From Zymoseptoria tritici IPO323 (lineage: Eukaryota > Ascomycota > Dothideomycetes > Mycosphaerellales > Mycosphaerellaceae): a stretch of DNA of 64,000 bases. Below, in pieces: positions 23,142 through 31,836 of the stretch. The notes beneath the pieces are model-generated. The model was not told the origin of the DNA. It was given only the letters and a program-made list of their open reading frames with translations, and made no database searches. The DNA lies in contig NC_018209.1 of assembly GCF_000219625.1 (NCBI RefSeq), positions 930,001 to 994,000 on the forward strand, in the 5' to 3' direction. The stretch's first letter is position 1. Every line of letters begins with the position of its first letter. Made by a program: the position numbers and the translations under genes.

Positions 23142-24253
23142 ATGGGATCCAAAGCCCCTTCCGAAGCTCAAATACCGATCATAGACATCAGTTCCGCCAA
23201 CCCAAACGCTCCAGCTCAACTCCTCGACGCCGCTCGCAACTATGGTTTCGTTTTCATCTCCAACAAAGACGATGCCGCAGTACCCTCTCGACTCGTCAAT
23301 GACATCTTCGATCTATCCAAGCAATTCTTCGACCTTCCGGTAGAAGAAAAGGAAAAAGTCTCCATCGCCTCCAACTCAGCCGGAAAGAACCACGGCTGGC
23401 TATCCCAAGGCGTCGAGAAACTCGATCCCGCTTCGCAGAAGAGACCAGATGTGAAAGAGTATTTCTCTTCTTCTCCTAAAACACCTCATTGACACAACCA
23501 TCTAACAAGATTGACAGAGCTTTCAACCTCGCCCCTCACACCTCCCTCAAATTCCCTCAACCCCTGCCCTCCCTCTTCCTCCAGCCTGCAAACCACACCC
23601 TCCTCACAACCTTCCAAACCGCCTGCCAAACCCTCTCCGACCGTTTGCTAGTCCACTTCGCCACCGCCCTCGAGATCCCTTCCGACTGGTTCACAACCCG
23701 ACACTCCTCCTCAGGCGGCGCTCACTCCTCCATCTTCCGCTTGCTTTACTATCCCAAACTACATTCAAGCATGGAGTCAGGCAACAAGGATGATCTCCGC
23801 GCCGGCGCGCACTCAGACTACGGCTCCCTAACCCTCCTCTTCCGACTCCCTCACCAATCCGGGCTGGAAATCCTCACGCCCTCAGGGGAATGGGAGAGTG
23901 TAGCGCTCGATCCTCTCGGGACGGCCAAGATGCCAGGTGAAATGCCTATACTTGTCAATATCGGAGATTTACTCGAAGATTGGACGGGAGGATTGTTGAA
24001 GAGTACGGTGCATCGGGTTGTGTTTCCTGCTTCTATTTCTTCTACGGATGGTCAGGAGGGAGAGGTGGATGACAGTGATCGGTACTCGGTGGCGTACTTT
24101 TGTCATCCGCTGGACGAGGTTTTGTTGGAGCCTGTTCCAAGTCGGGTGGTGGAGGAGTGGGAAAGGCAGAATGGGAAGAGGGAGGGGAGGGACGGGTGTA
24201 CGGCTGGGGAGCATTTGATGAGGAGGTTGAGGGCTACGTATAGTGTGAAGTGA
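23142..24253 (+). CDS. 2-oxoglutarate/Fe(II)-dependent oxygenase (isopenicillin N synthase-like fold)
   Basis: Exons 23142-23458 and 23518-24253 (350 aa); the 59-bp intron (GTATTT...TTGACAG) joins DVKE to AFNL. An in-frame ATG at 23112 would add 10 residues, but the ATG at 23142 has the better context (A at -3, G at +4). The N-terminal DIOX_N block reads IPIIDISSANPNAPAQLLDAARNYGFVF in parts, with KNHGWLSQGVEKLD. The iron ligands are His and Asp of AHSDYGSLTLLF (about residues 203-205) and His of STVHRV; RYSVAYF carries the Arg and Ser that bind 2-oxoglutarate. The family includes gibberellin oxidases, flavonoid oxidases and many fungal enzymes of unknown substrate. Neighbours give no cluster context, so a housekeeping or catabolic role is as likely as secondary metabolism. 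Confidence 0.88.
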
Positions 24254-24640
24254 AACTGACATTTCATGTATGAATCACGATAGATGAGCAACGATGGAAC
24301 GTATCCAAGTTGAAAGACGTGAACGCATTGCTGAGATTTGGCCTGGCTACTGCTAAGTGGGTATCTGAAATCGACTTGATGCCGCCAAAACTGACACTAT
24401 AACATCTGCGCTTCGTTCTGTTGACTCCTGGTATCGTCGTATGTGATGTGAAAAAGCAAGAGTCCCGCTCTTCGTGACTTTCGTTGTGCTCGTTGGACTT
24501 CGTGTTCGGCGCTAAAAATGCAAGCAAAGATTCTCGATCTGCAATCTCGGTCCTGTCTTCCGGGAGCACAGCAGAATGCCCCAAAAACGCTCGAACGCCA
24601 GCAGAGAGAGCTCCGATCGACGACCCGAAGAGCTTCACGA
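24254..24640. other. Convergent intergenic region
   Basis: 387 bp between the 3' ends of the oxygenase (plus) and the Zn2Cys6 gene (minus). Only 3' UTRs are expected; nothing else seen. Confidence 0.5.
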
Positions 24641-27600
24641 CTAGTGAAAGCCATGGGTCGTATTCGAATTGAGCAACAACTCCAGCATGTCCTGCCCGCC
24701 CAGCTGTGGGCCATACATCGTCTGCTCCACGTCACCCGACATATTTAGCAAGGGATCCAGCGGCAATGCAAGCCAGTCCTGCTCGCCGAAATTGCTTGAA
24801 GTGGAGTATGGATCGTAGTTGCCGGAGCCTGGACCCGACGACATGATGTTGTTCGGCGAATGCGTGCCGAATCCGGGTGGGGGCATGACGGTGTACGAGT
24901 TGTCGTTACCCATGAGATCGTATGTGTCGTTGGAGATGCCGAATAGGGCATTGTTGCCGGGCGTGCCATTCGGAAGCATCATGTTGTTGTAAGCGCCCCA
25001 TTGCTGAGAAGCATTCGGCGTGGAGCCTGAAGTTGCTCCAGCTTGCGCTTGCTGTTGTTGTTCGTGCTGTCTGCCGTTTGGCCCATATCCATTCTGTGCG
25101 TGTTGAGCTGTCAAGCCGGCGTGACTGACTCTACGACTTCGGCCGGCACGTCCATCAGCTGCGATTCGGATCAAGCGTGGCTTGAGATTGCGAGCGAGAG
25201 TGTCGAGAAGGTCTGCAAAGCGACTGGCTACGTGGACATCATCCACGATGCAGGTTCTCAGTGCTTCGACTGTACGATCCATGAGGGTTAGCGAGTCAGT
25301 CACATCGCTTTCCGTCGCTCCGAGGGAGAATGACTTCAGCAGCATGATGGCGACGCTGATGATGCGGAAGTATGTACGGACAGGCGCATGTCGTAGAAAG
25401 CCGTCTGGGTACAGGTCCTCCACGACGATTTTGAGAAGGTTGCGGGCAGCGTCACCGACCGTGACAAAGTAGTGGCGATCTCCTCCAAGCCATTTTGAAA
25501 GCGTCGAGGGAGTAATGGCAACATCTGGCCGACCATCACCACTGCTGGCGATGGCTGCGCGAGCCATCTCGAGCGGAGGATCGACGACTTGAACTGGTGA
25601 TGGATGATCGTTGGCACATCGCTCTGCCACGGCCTGCAACGCCAATGCGTTGAGGTAGACCCGGCAGTACTCGTACTCAATTCCGAGGATGGCGCGCATG
25701 TACTTGGGCATCGACTGGCAGCTGTCAAAGTCCCGACGCCACTCCTCGAGCGGTGGCTGAAGCTGTGCGAGCGCAGCTTTGTAGTTGCCGTTGCGAATGA
25801 GATCGCGGGTAAAGGTCTTATTGGCAAAGATCTTGTTGTTGCCCTCTCGCATCAGCGACGCCATTCGAAGCCAGAAGTGAAGGGTGACCTCCTGAACACT
25901 GTCCTGCTGGCCATTGCGCTTGTGGCGCTCACTGTCGTCAGGCTTGCTGTAGTAGCTGGGAAGCATTGATGTCAGACCCAATCGACCACTAGTCTGAGTC
26001 ACATAGACAAGCAACAGATCCCGAACATTGCAGCGCCGCTTGTCGTACGAGGTCAGATCTGCAGCCGACAAAGGTTGTCCATCGGTCGAGGGAGCATGCC
26101 GTTGCCATTCGCTAGAATCAAAGACACCAATCTCCATCGCCAGAGACATGGCCATGCCGAGGAGCATCCAGCACATACGATCGCTTCGCCAGCAAGGCTC
26201 AAGCCATGCGTCCATGCGGTGACCACCGATGCCCTTAGCACCGTCTTGTCCCGTCATGTCTGGCAAGACATAAGATTGATCAGGCATCATGAGGTCGTCA
26301 TCGTCTTCCTCGGGCGGGAAGTGCATGGCCCTTGGGTGCCATTCTGTCAGGAGGACAAGCGATTCCACCGAACCAAGCGTGCGCAAGCCTTTGCGAGTAA
26401 GAGGATGAACATCGCATCCTGGCTGAGCACCTGCACCACAGAATCCTCCGCCAAACTGCTCCTGGCCCCAAACGACCCGATCGATCATGCCCGATAGGTA
26501 TGCCCAGAGCTTTTGATGAATCGCATATGGTCGGCTGTTCGATCCCGGTCCATCGAGCTTCATATGACGTGAGGCAATCGTAAGCATGGATACAGTCAGC
26601 ATCGGCTCTTCTTCCAGCATCTTCTTGTGTGTCGAAGGCTGCCGAAAGTCCGGAAGCGCAACAGGCGTGAGCGGAGCCAAATGCTTGTAGAAGTAGAGGA
26701 TGTAATCGATGCCTTCTTGGGCGGTGAACCAGCCGGCGCGGACGAACTTGAACCGGGTCCATGCTTTGAGTGCAGTGGAGCAATCGGGAGTATTGCTCGG
26801 CATACGCGCAAAGTTCGCAGGCTTGGACGACATCTGGTCAGTGGGAGTCTTCCACGTCCCATCGTGCTGGAACATGGCCAGCGGGCCATTGGTATAGCTT
26901 ACATTACCGGCCTTTTCCATGATCGGACTAGTTGCAGACGGCAGAGAGGATGCAGTGAAACCAGTGAAGGCGGGCCGCGCGACACCGCTGCTCGTGCTGC
27001 TGTCCGCTCTTCCGTGCACCGCTGCAGAGTACAAGAGCTTCAGTGCATCGTGACCTCCATGCACCTCGGCTTGCTGCAACAGTGCTGTAGTATGTTCGCT
27101 TTGCTTCTCATCTTCTTCGCCATACTGAATTGGCTTCGGCGCTGGTGGTCTGCGCAAAGGCTGTGTCCGTCCGATGGAACCGCCTGGTGTCCGTGGTGGA
27201 TCGTCGTAGTCGTAGTCGTCCTCTTCGACAGCCACCTCAGGCGGCGCGGATGTCCTCGGTCGCTTTCTGTTGCTGCGGATCTCGTATGTTACATTATCGT
27301 CGCCTGCCTCCGAACCAGTATTCTCGTCGCCTGCATTCTTTTTCTTGCGTCGTGTGGCGGAGAAGTAGCACTCCTTTGCCTCGCGACGACAGCGTGTGCA
27401 TGGTGGATCGTGAGGGTTGTCGACGGAGCCCAAGTCGCAGCGGACTTTGCGTTGTCTGCATGGTATGCACGCTAGGCGCTGAGTTAGTATGGTGCTACTT
27501 TGACCGAGAAGTCGCACGACGCAGAACGTACCCTGATATGTGCGCTGATGTCCCGGCGCAAGGCCAGCAGCGGCTTGCGTCTTTGGCGACTGAGATCGCG

Positions 27601-27652
27601 CAGTATACTGGTCTGCTTGTGCCAGCGCATATCCGTTCGCGGCCATAGTCAT
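24641..27652 (-). CDS. Zn2Cys6 transcription factor with fungal-specific middle domain (Aro80-like)
   Basis: Exons 27532-27652 and 24641-27471; the 60-bp intron (GTACGT...GCCTAG) splits an Ala codon and joins HQRTYQ to ACIPCRQRKVRC; 983 aa. The cluster is C-X2-C-X6-C-X12-C-X2-C-X6-C (Cys 42, 45, 52, 65, 68, 75), with a longer middle loop than the usual 5-9, followed by a basic stretch TRRKKK. A bipartite-looking NLS (RSNRKRPR) lies further on. The fungal_trans region spans roughly residues 330-700 (LTEWHPRAMHFPP, WRSDRMCWMLLGMAMSLAMEIG). The C-terminus is Gln/Asn/Gly-rich, as in activation domains. The loop sequence VDNPHDPPC and the LTEWHPRA block recall Aro80, the activator of aromatic amino-acid catabolism genes, but I cannot test orthology. 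The intron has no stop and is 3n, so a retained form would insert 20 residues just before the first zinc Cys. Confidence 0.85.
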   Translation of the reverse strand: MTMAANGYALAQADQYTARSQSPKTQAAAGLAPGHQRTYQGTFCVVRLLGQSSTILTQRLACIPCRQRKVRCDLGSVDNPHDPPCTRCRREAKECYFSATRRKKKNAGDENTGSEAGDDNVTYEIRSNRKRPRTSAPPEVAVEEDDYDYDDPPRTPGGSIGRTQPLRRPPAPKPIQYGEEDEKQSEHTTALLQQAEVHGGHDALKLLYSAAVHGRADSSTSSGVARPAFTGFTASSLPSATSPIMEKAGNVSYTNGPLAMFQHDGTWKTPTDQMSSKPANFARMPSNTPDCSTALKAWTRFKFVRAGWFTAQEGIDYILYFYKHLAPLTPVALPDFRQPSTHKKMLEEEPMLTVSMLTIASRHMKLDGPGSNSRPYAIHQKLWAYLSGMIDRVVWGQEQFGGGFCGAGAQPGCDVHPLTRKGLRTLGSVESLVLLTEWHPRAMHFPPEEDDDDLMMPDQSYVLPDMTGQDGAKGIGGHRMDAWLEPCWRSDRMCWMLLGMAMSLAMEIGVFDSSEWQRHAPSTDGQPLSAADLTSYDKRRCNVRDLLLVYVTQTSGRLGLTSMLPSYYSKPDDSERHKRNGQQDSVQEVTLHFWLRMASLMREGNNKIFANKTFTRDLIRNGNYKAALAQLQPPLEEWRRDFDSCQSMPKYMRAILGIEYEYCRVYLNALALQAVAERCANDHPSPVQVVDPPLEMARAAIASSGDGRPDVAITPSTLSKWLGGDRHYFVTVGDAARNLLKIVVEDLYPDGFLRHAPVRTYFRIISVAIMLLKSFSLGATESDVTDSLTLMDRTVEALRTCIVDDVHVASRFADLLDTLARNLKPRLIRIAADGRAGRSRRVSHAGLTAQHAQNGYGPNGRQHEQQQQAQAGATSGSTPNASQQWGAYNNMMLPNGTPGNNALFGISNDTYDLMGNDNSYTVMPPPGFGTHSPNNIMSSGPGSGNYDPYSTSSNFGEQDWLALPLDPLLNMSGDVEQTMYGPQLGGQDMLELLLNSNTTHGFH

Positions 27653-28771
27653 GCCGTGGGTGGTGGGGTGTGTTCTGGTATGCTGTCGTCGCTGAACCGC
27701 TTCCAAGCGCTCCTCGGTGTAAGCGGCGGGGACTCGAAACTTTGGTGGTGGGTATGGGTCCCGTCGTTATCTGATAAGCTTGTCAAGTGTCGTTATTGGG
27801 CAGCAGGATGATGCAGATCTTCAAGAGGTGGACGCCATGGTGGTGGATGCTCATGACAGCGGGTTCATATTGTGGATTTGCCTGGAGGATGATTTTGCAT
27901 GGTGGGTGGATAGAATTCGTAAGATTCCAATGGGACTCGAAAGCATGTCCGGTCGGCTGCGTCGGTCACAAGCCGCACTAATGACTAATACGCGGCCACG
28001 AGGCTCTTTTTGGCAGCTGCGTGCGGGGGCAAGCGCGATGAACTCGTGGAGAGATCGTGGGGAAAGGAACCCTGCGAACGAGCTCGTGCTGTGAAGAACG
28101 TGAAGAGCTCGTGCAAAATGACAAGGACAAGAAAATGACAGGGAAGTGGCGTAAGATCTTGGGGAGGAACTAGAATTTAAGGAATGGTGGAGGGCATTGG
28201 AGTTGGGGTGAGCCAGCGAAGACAACGGTCATGAAGATGCCGCCATACGGCGTCAGAGCCACTGTGGGAATGTCCATTTGATCCTGGCGCATCTGCCCTG
28301 CTCGTGCATAAAGATCGCCGAATCCTCCATGCACAAGAGCGAATGCGAAGATTTCTGCTTACCGTCGCGAAGCAATTGGATACGACTCGAGACCCACTGT
28401 GCGAGGAGACACCATGACAGCTGGGTGGCACGACCGTCTGTCGAGGCGACCTTGCGTCCTCCTCCCTCTGAAGGCAACGCTCAAGATAACGCACAAAGGC
28501 AGTCAAGCGAAGCCCGTGCCCTTAATCTTCGAAGGCCCATTTGAGAGCCATGCTTCGCGCTAGATTAGACGAAATGCTTTATCTGCATTCTTCCGTTCCA
28601 AACTTCGCAGCGGAGTTGTAGATCGCGGTGCCTGCAGCTGTAGGTATGCGACCATGGCACTGCATGTTTCGCAATCGAGGCCAAAGCAAGGGGAGGTGTT
28701 TCGAGAGGCGACTTGCAGATAGTTGCAGCTTAAGATCGGCCGATGCTTCAAATCCGACCAAGTCGAAGCGC
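27653..28771. other. Intergenic, Zn2Cys6 gene upstream region and IBA57 3' side
   Basis: 1.1 kb. It probably holds a long promoter/leader for the transcription factor. Frames here (27851-28225, 28177-28506, 28560-28949 minus; 27780-28094 plus) lack domains or matching splice sites. No repeat seen. Confidence 0.45.
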
Positions 28772-29920
28772 TCACTCGACACGCTTCTGCACCTTCGGAG
28801 CCCTTATCGCACCTCGGATCCAATCCGGCACAAATGCCTTCACTCCCAGCTCCTTCCCATCCGGACCCTGCAGGATGAATTTGTCCTCGGGTTTGTAGGT
28901 GTTTGGCTCGCCTGAGATAACCAAATCCGTCATCTGCTCCAATCTGCACATTCCCAGTCCGATGTTGCCCACATTGCCGATCAACTTGCCCGTACTTCGT
29001 TTTCGCTTGTCATCCTTTTTGAGGTCCGCGCCCACCAAGCCGTCAAATCCAGCAGTGTGATCGTACTCCAGCTTGTCAGGCAACCCGCCGCCTTGATCAT
29101 ACAATGCCACTGGCAATATCCTCCTCCTCACCACACCAGTGTGATGCGTCCGAATCGTCAGTTCCTGTCCCAGATAACACCCCTTTTTAAAATCAATGCC
29201 TCCCATAAGATCAACATTACAATTCATGGGCAAGCAGTCATCCCTTGGCATCTCTTTCTGTCCCTCCGCCACACCCTTCATGTACCTCCTTATCGTGTAC
29301 TCTTCTAATGTCGCCCTTTGCACATCTTCACCAGCAACCTCATCCACCTGTCCAGCAGGAAGCAGTAGCCTCAAACCCATCCCCGGCGCTCTACAGTCTG
29401 TCAACCCCACCACTCCATCACGTGTTCCCTGTGCTGTCCCATGCGCCGTCCACCTCTCTCCTTCCCGCCACAAACTCCATACATCCAGCTCCCCCTCTTC
29501 CACAATTCTCAACTTGAATTTACTCCGTAGCTTATGCCGTTTTAAGTGCTTCATCAACACATCCGCCTGTTCAGAATCGACTTCCACTAAGAACCCCGCG
29601 TCTGCACTGTCGCCTTGTTGCGTATGCCAGGGTGTACTTGCAGTCGGGTAGATGAAGCTATCGTGCAGCACTTTCCCTTGAGCTGTCAAGAAAGCGGCAT
29701 AGAGACCTTGAGAAGCATCGGGACGGATGTTGTTGGTTGTGATGCCTTGCAGAAATTTTGCGGTGTCAGGGCCATGGAGGGAGATGAGTCGGCGGTTAGT
29801 GAGTTTGGCCAGGCCAGAGGCAGGAGGAGGGGACGGAGGCGTCGAGTCTGTAGAGTAGAGGCGGGACTTCTGCTTGGAGAGACAGCGAGTGCATATGTAG
29901 GATGCTTTGCGGGCGAACAT
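28772..29920 (-). CDS. IBA57: Mitochondrial iron-sulfur cluster assembly factor Iba57 (CAF17/GcvT-like)
   Basis: Intronless, 382 aa. The N-terminus MFARKASYICTRCLSKQKSRLYST is basic, Ser/Thr-rich and free of acidic residues, as a mitochondrial presequence. The GcvT/COG0354 fold follows: LTNRRLISLHGPDTAKFLQGITTNN, GLYAAFLTAQGKVLHDSFI, and the YgfZ signature KGCYLGQELTIRTHHTGVVRRR, which includes the Cys of KGCYxGQE. Iba57 works with Isa1 and Isa2 in the matrix to make [4Fe-4S] clusters for aconitase, lipoate synthase and similar enzymes. Length fits fungal orthologues. The 3' neighbour is unrelated. Confidence 0.95.
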   Translation of the reverse strand: MFARKASYICTRCLSKQKSRLYSTDSTPPSPPPASGLAKLTNRRLISLHGPDTAKFLQGITTNNIRPDASQGLYAAFLTAQGKVLHDSFIYPTASTPWHTQQGDSADAGFLVEVDSEQADVLMKHLKRHKLRSKFKLRIVEEGELDVWSLWREGERWTAHGTAQGTRDGVVGLTDCRAPGMGLRLLLPAGQVDEVAGEDVQRATLEEYTIRRYMKGVAEGQKEMPRDDCLPMNCNVDLMGGIDFKKGCYLGQELTIRTHHTGVVRRRILPVALYDQGGGLPDKLEYDHTAGFDGLVGADLKKDDKRKRSTGKLIGNVGNIGLGMCRLEQMTDLVISGEPNTYKPEDKFILQGPDGKELGVKAFVPDWIRGAIRAPKVQKRVE

Positions 29921-30229
29921 GATGGTGGGTGGTGGGTTGTGGATGGAGCAGCCGAGGAATTTGAAGACGAGATGGTTTGTGATGACGAAAGCATGGGCTG
30001 GGAACTCTAAAGCGAGCTAGGCTGAACTTGGGCATTGCTAGAATATGGTGACTCGCGAAGGTGCACATGCACTCTGCTCTTGAGACAATCTAAAGAGGAA
30101 CAGAGCAGAGAAGATGTTGTGGCTGAGGTGTGGTCTGTTCCGTCCGCAAACGATGCAACGTCGTAATACATCATGTCATTCGTAGCCAATTGGGGTATCT
30201 CAAGAATTATAGCACTAAGACCATTGCAT
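29921..30229. other. Short intergenic region, IBA57 promoter and DNAJC17-like 3' side
   Basis: 309 bp between two minus-strand genes; nothing recognisable beyond the expected promoter and 3' UTR. Confidence 0.45.
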
Positions 30230-31453
30230 TTACGCGGTCTTCTCTTCTGCTTCCGCGGCTTCAGCTTCAGCTTCTTCCTTTCTCAGCTTCTCCGCGAGCC
30301 TTCTCCTCTCCGCGTTCTTCAAGCGAATCATCGTCAGCTCTTCCATACTGGGGCTACCCACCCCACAAGGCGTTGAGGTCTGGGCTGATGCCTTTGGCGT
30401 TCCTTTGAAACTGCCGAACGATGGCACTTTCCTCAGACCACCTCCTCCAACATCAGCATCCTTGATCTTGTTCAGTATCGGCGTTGTAGGTGCTGCGCCG
30501 GTGAATACCTCTCGTGGAGCGCTGCCGTTGGTCTTTGGTGTGCCTGCACTCTTGATCTTCGGTATGCAATCGGGCTCTCGTCCACTTGCCCATGTGACAT
30601 TTTCGAACACCCTCCAGTTCGCGCCTTCTGCGCTGCTCGCTAATATGGGCACGTCTGTCACGGCAGCATGAGCTCCGACTATACTTTTGAACACGATGAT
30701 CGCAGTGGTGTATTCTCTTCGATGCTTCTCGCCTTCGCCTTTGAGCTTCTTATCTCGCAAGACTGCGTCTTCAATTTTGCCAAACCGGCTGAACCGTGAG
30801 ATGAGCTCCTCTTTGCTCAGTTGCTCACTTGAGGCACCCTTCGTATCTGCTGGGTACCTCAAAGTAACGGTCCGGTCGATATCCTCGGTTCCAGTCTGTC
30901 TCGCCTTTGCAGGTGTCGACTGTTGATCTGCATCCGGGCCGACTCCGTTGAGCTCTGAATTCTCTCGCTCGAATTCCTCCAGCGCCTCTTTCCTTAGCTG
31001 TTCTTCTCGTTCCCTCCTTCGCCTCGCACCGTCCGCAGCCAACCTCTTCAGCTCCCTTTGGAATGCCTCCTCTTCATTCGCCTCCTCCCTCTTCCGCTTC
31101 AGTCCGGCGACTCCAGCATTCTCCCTTCGCTCAAGGTCATCTTTCATCTGCCGCCTTCGGCCTTCATATGCCTGCTCTCGCTCCTTCTTCTCTTCCCTCG
31201 CACGGCGTGCATTGTCATACAATTGCCGTACATCGGATTCAAGTAGAACATCGTATGCGATTTGCAGCAGATGGAACTTTTCAAGAGCCGCCGAATCGCT
31301 TGCGCCAACCTTATCAGGATGGTACTTTAAGGCTGTCTTGCGGTATGCACGGCGGATCTCGGAGTCGTTCGCGGTTGATGGCACGCCCAGTAGATCGTAG
31401 AAGTCGTGCGAACTGTTAAGCGCATGCTCCTTGAGGTCCCCATCAGCGGCCAT
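30230..31453 (-). CDS. DnaJ-RRM protein, DNAJC17/Cwf23-like spliceosome-associated factor
   Basis: Intronless, 407 aa. A J domain occupies about residues 17-82 (FYDLLGVPSTANDSEIRRAY, HPD in YHPDKVGA, IAYDVLLESDVRQLYD). It is followed by a long charged helix, roughly 85-175, rich in Arg/Glu/Lys (REEKKEREQAYEGRRRQM). An RRM-like domain comes next, starting DRTVTLRYPADT and ending with IIVFKSIVGAHAAV. The tail is basic with SFGSFKGTPKAS. The J domain plus helix plus RRM order is that of DNAJC17 and S. pombe Cwf23, found with late spliceosomal complexes. S. cerevisiae Cwc23 lacks the RRM. It stimulates an Hsp70 through HPD, although for Cwc23 the J domain is partly dispensable. Confidence 0.85.
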   Translation of the reverse strand: MAADGDLKEHALNSSHDFYDLLGVPSTANDSEIRRAYRKTALKYHPDKVGASDSAALEKFHLLQIAYDVLLESDVRQLYDNARRAREEKKEREQAYEGRRRQMKDDLERRENAGVAGLKRKREEANEEEAFQRELKRLAADGARRRREREEQLRKEALEEFERENSELNGVGPDADQQSTPAKARQTGTEDIDRTVTLRYPADTKGASSEQLSKEELISRFSRFGKIEDAVLRDKKLKGEGEKHRREYTTAIIVFKSIVGAHAAVTDVPILASSAEGANWRVFENVTWASGREPDCIPKIKSAGTPKTNGSAPREVFTGAAPTTPILNKIKDADVGGGGLRKVPSFGSFKGTPKASAQTSTPCGVGSPSMEELTMIRLKNAERRRLAEKLRKEEAEAEAAEAEEKTA

Positions 31454-31836
31454 GATGTTGTAGGAGTTCTGCCGTGATCGTCGGAAACCTGTGGTTGTTG
31501 TCGCAAAGAGAAACTGAGAGTTCGAGCGGAACCACTAGAACTATTCTGCCTATCGATATCGAGATGCCTTGGCGCCTGACAGGAGCTTGTCTCGAACGTC
31601 TCCTACCAGCGTCTCCGCAATCACATCAATACCACACGCCTCGTTCACCCAGTCACATTTATCGATAATACAGAGCCATTCTTTCTCGAGACAAAATCGC
31701 ACTGACTTACACATTCACTACCCACAGCTTCCGGCTCTCTGCGCGCCTGCAGTGGTCCGCCGCAACCTAAACCAACGCCTCTCACTCCTCGAAATGCAAC
31801 ATTGCCGGACATCGAACACGCACGATACTGGGCAAG
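31454..31836. promoter_or_regulatory. Divergent promoter region, DNAJC17-like / DCP2
   Basis: 383 bp separating the two start codons. No TATA box or repeated motif that I would defend. The region includes short upstream ATGs in front of DCP2. Confidence 0.45.

Noticed and set aside
26627..27475. 282-codon open frame opposite the Zn2Cys6 gene.
   Set aside because: Lies wholly within the well-supported coding sequence; composition and lack of domains mark it as a shadow.
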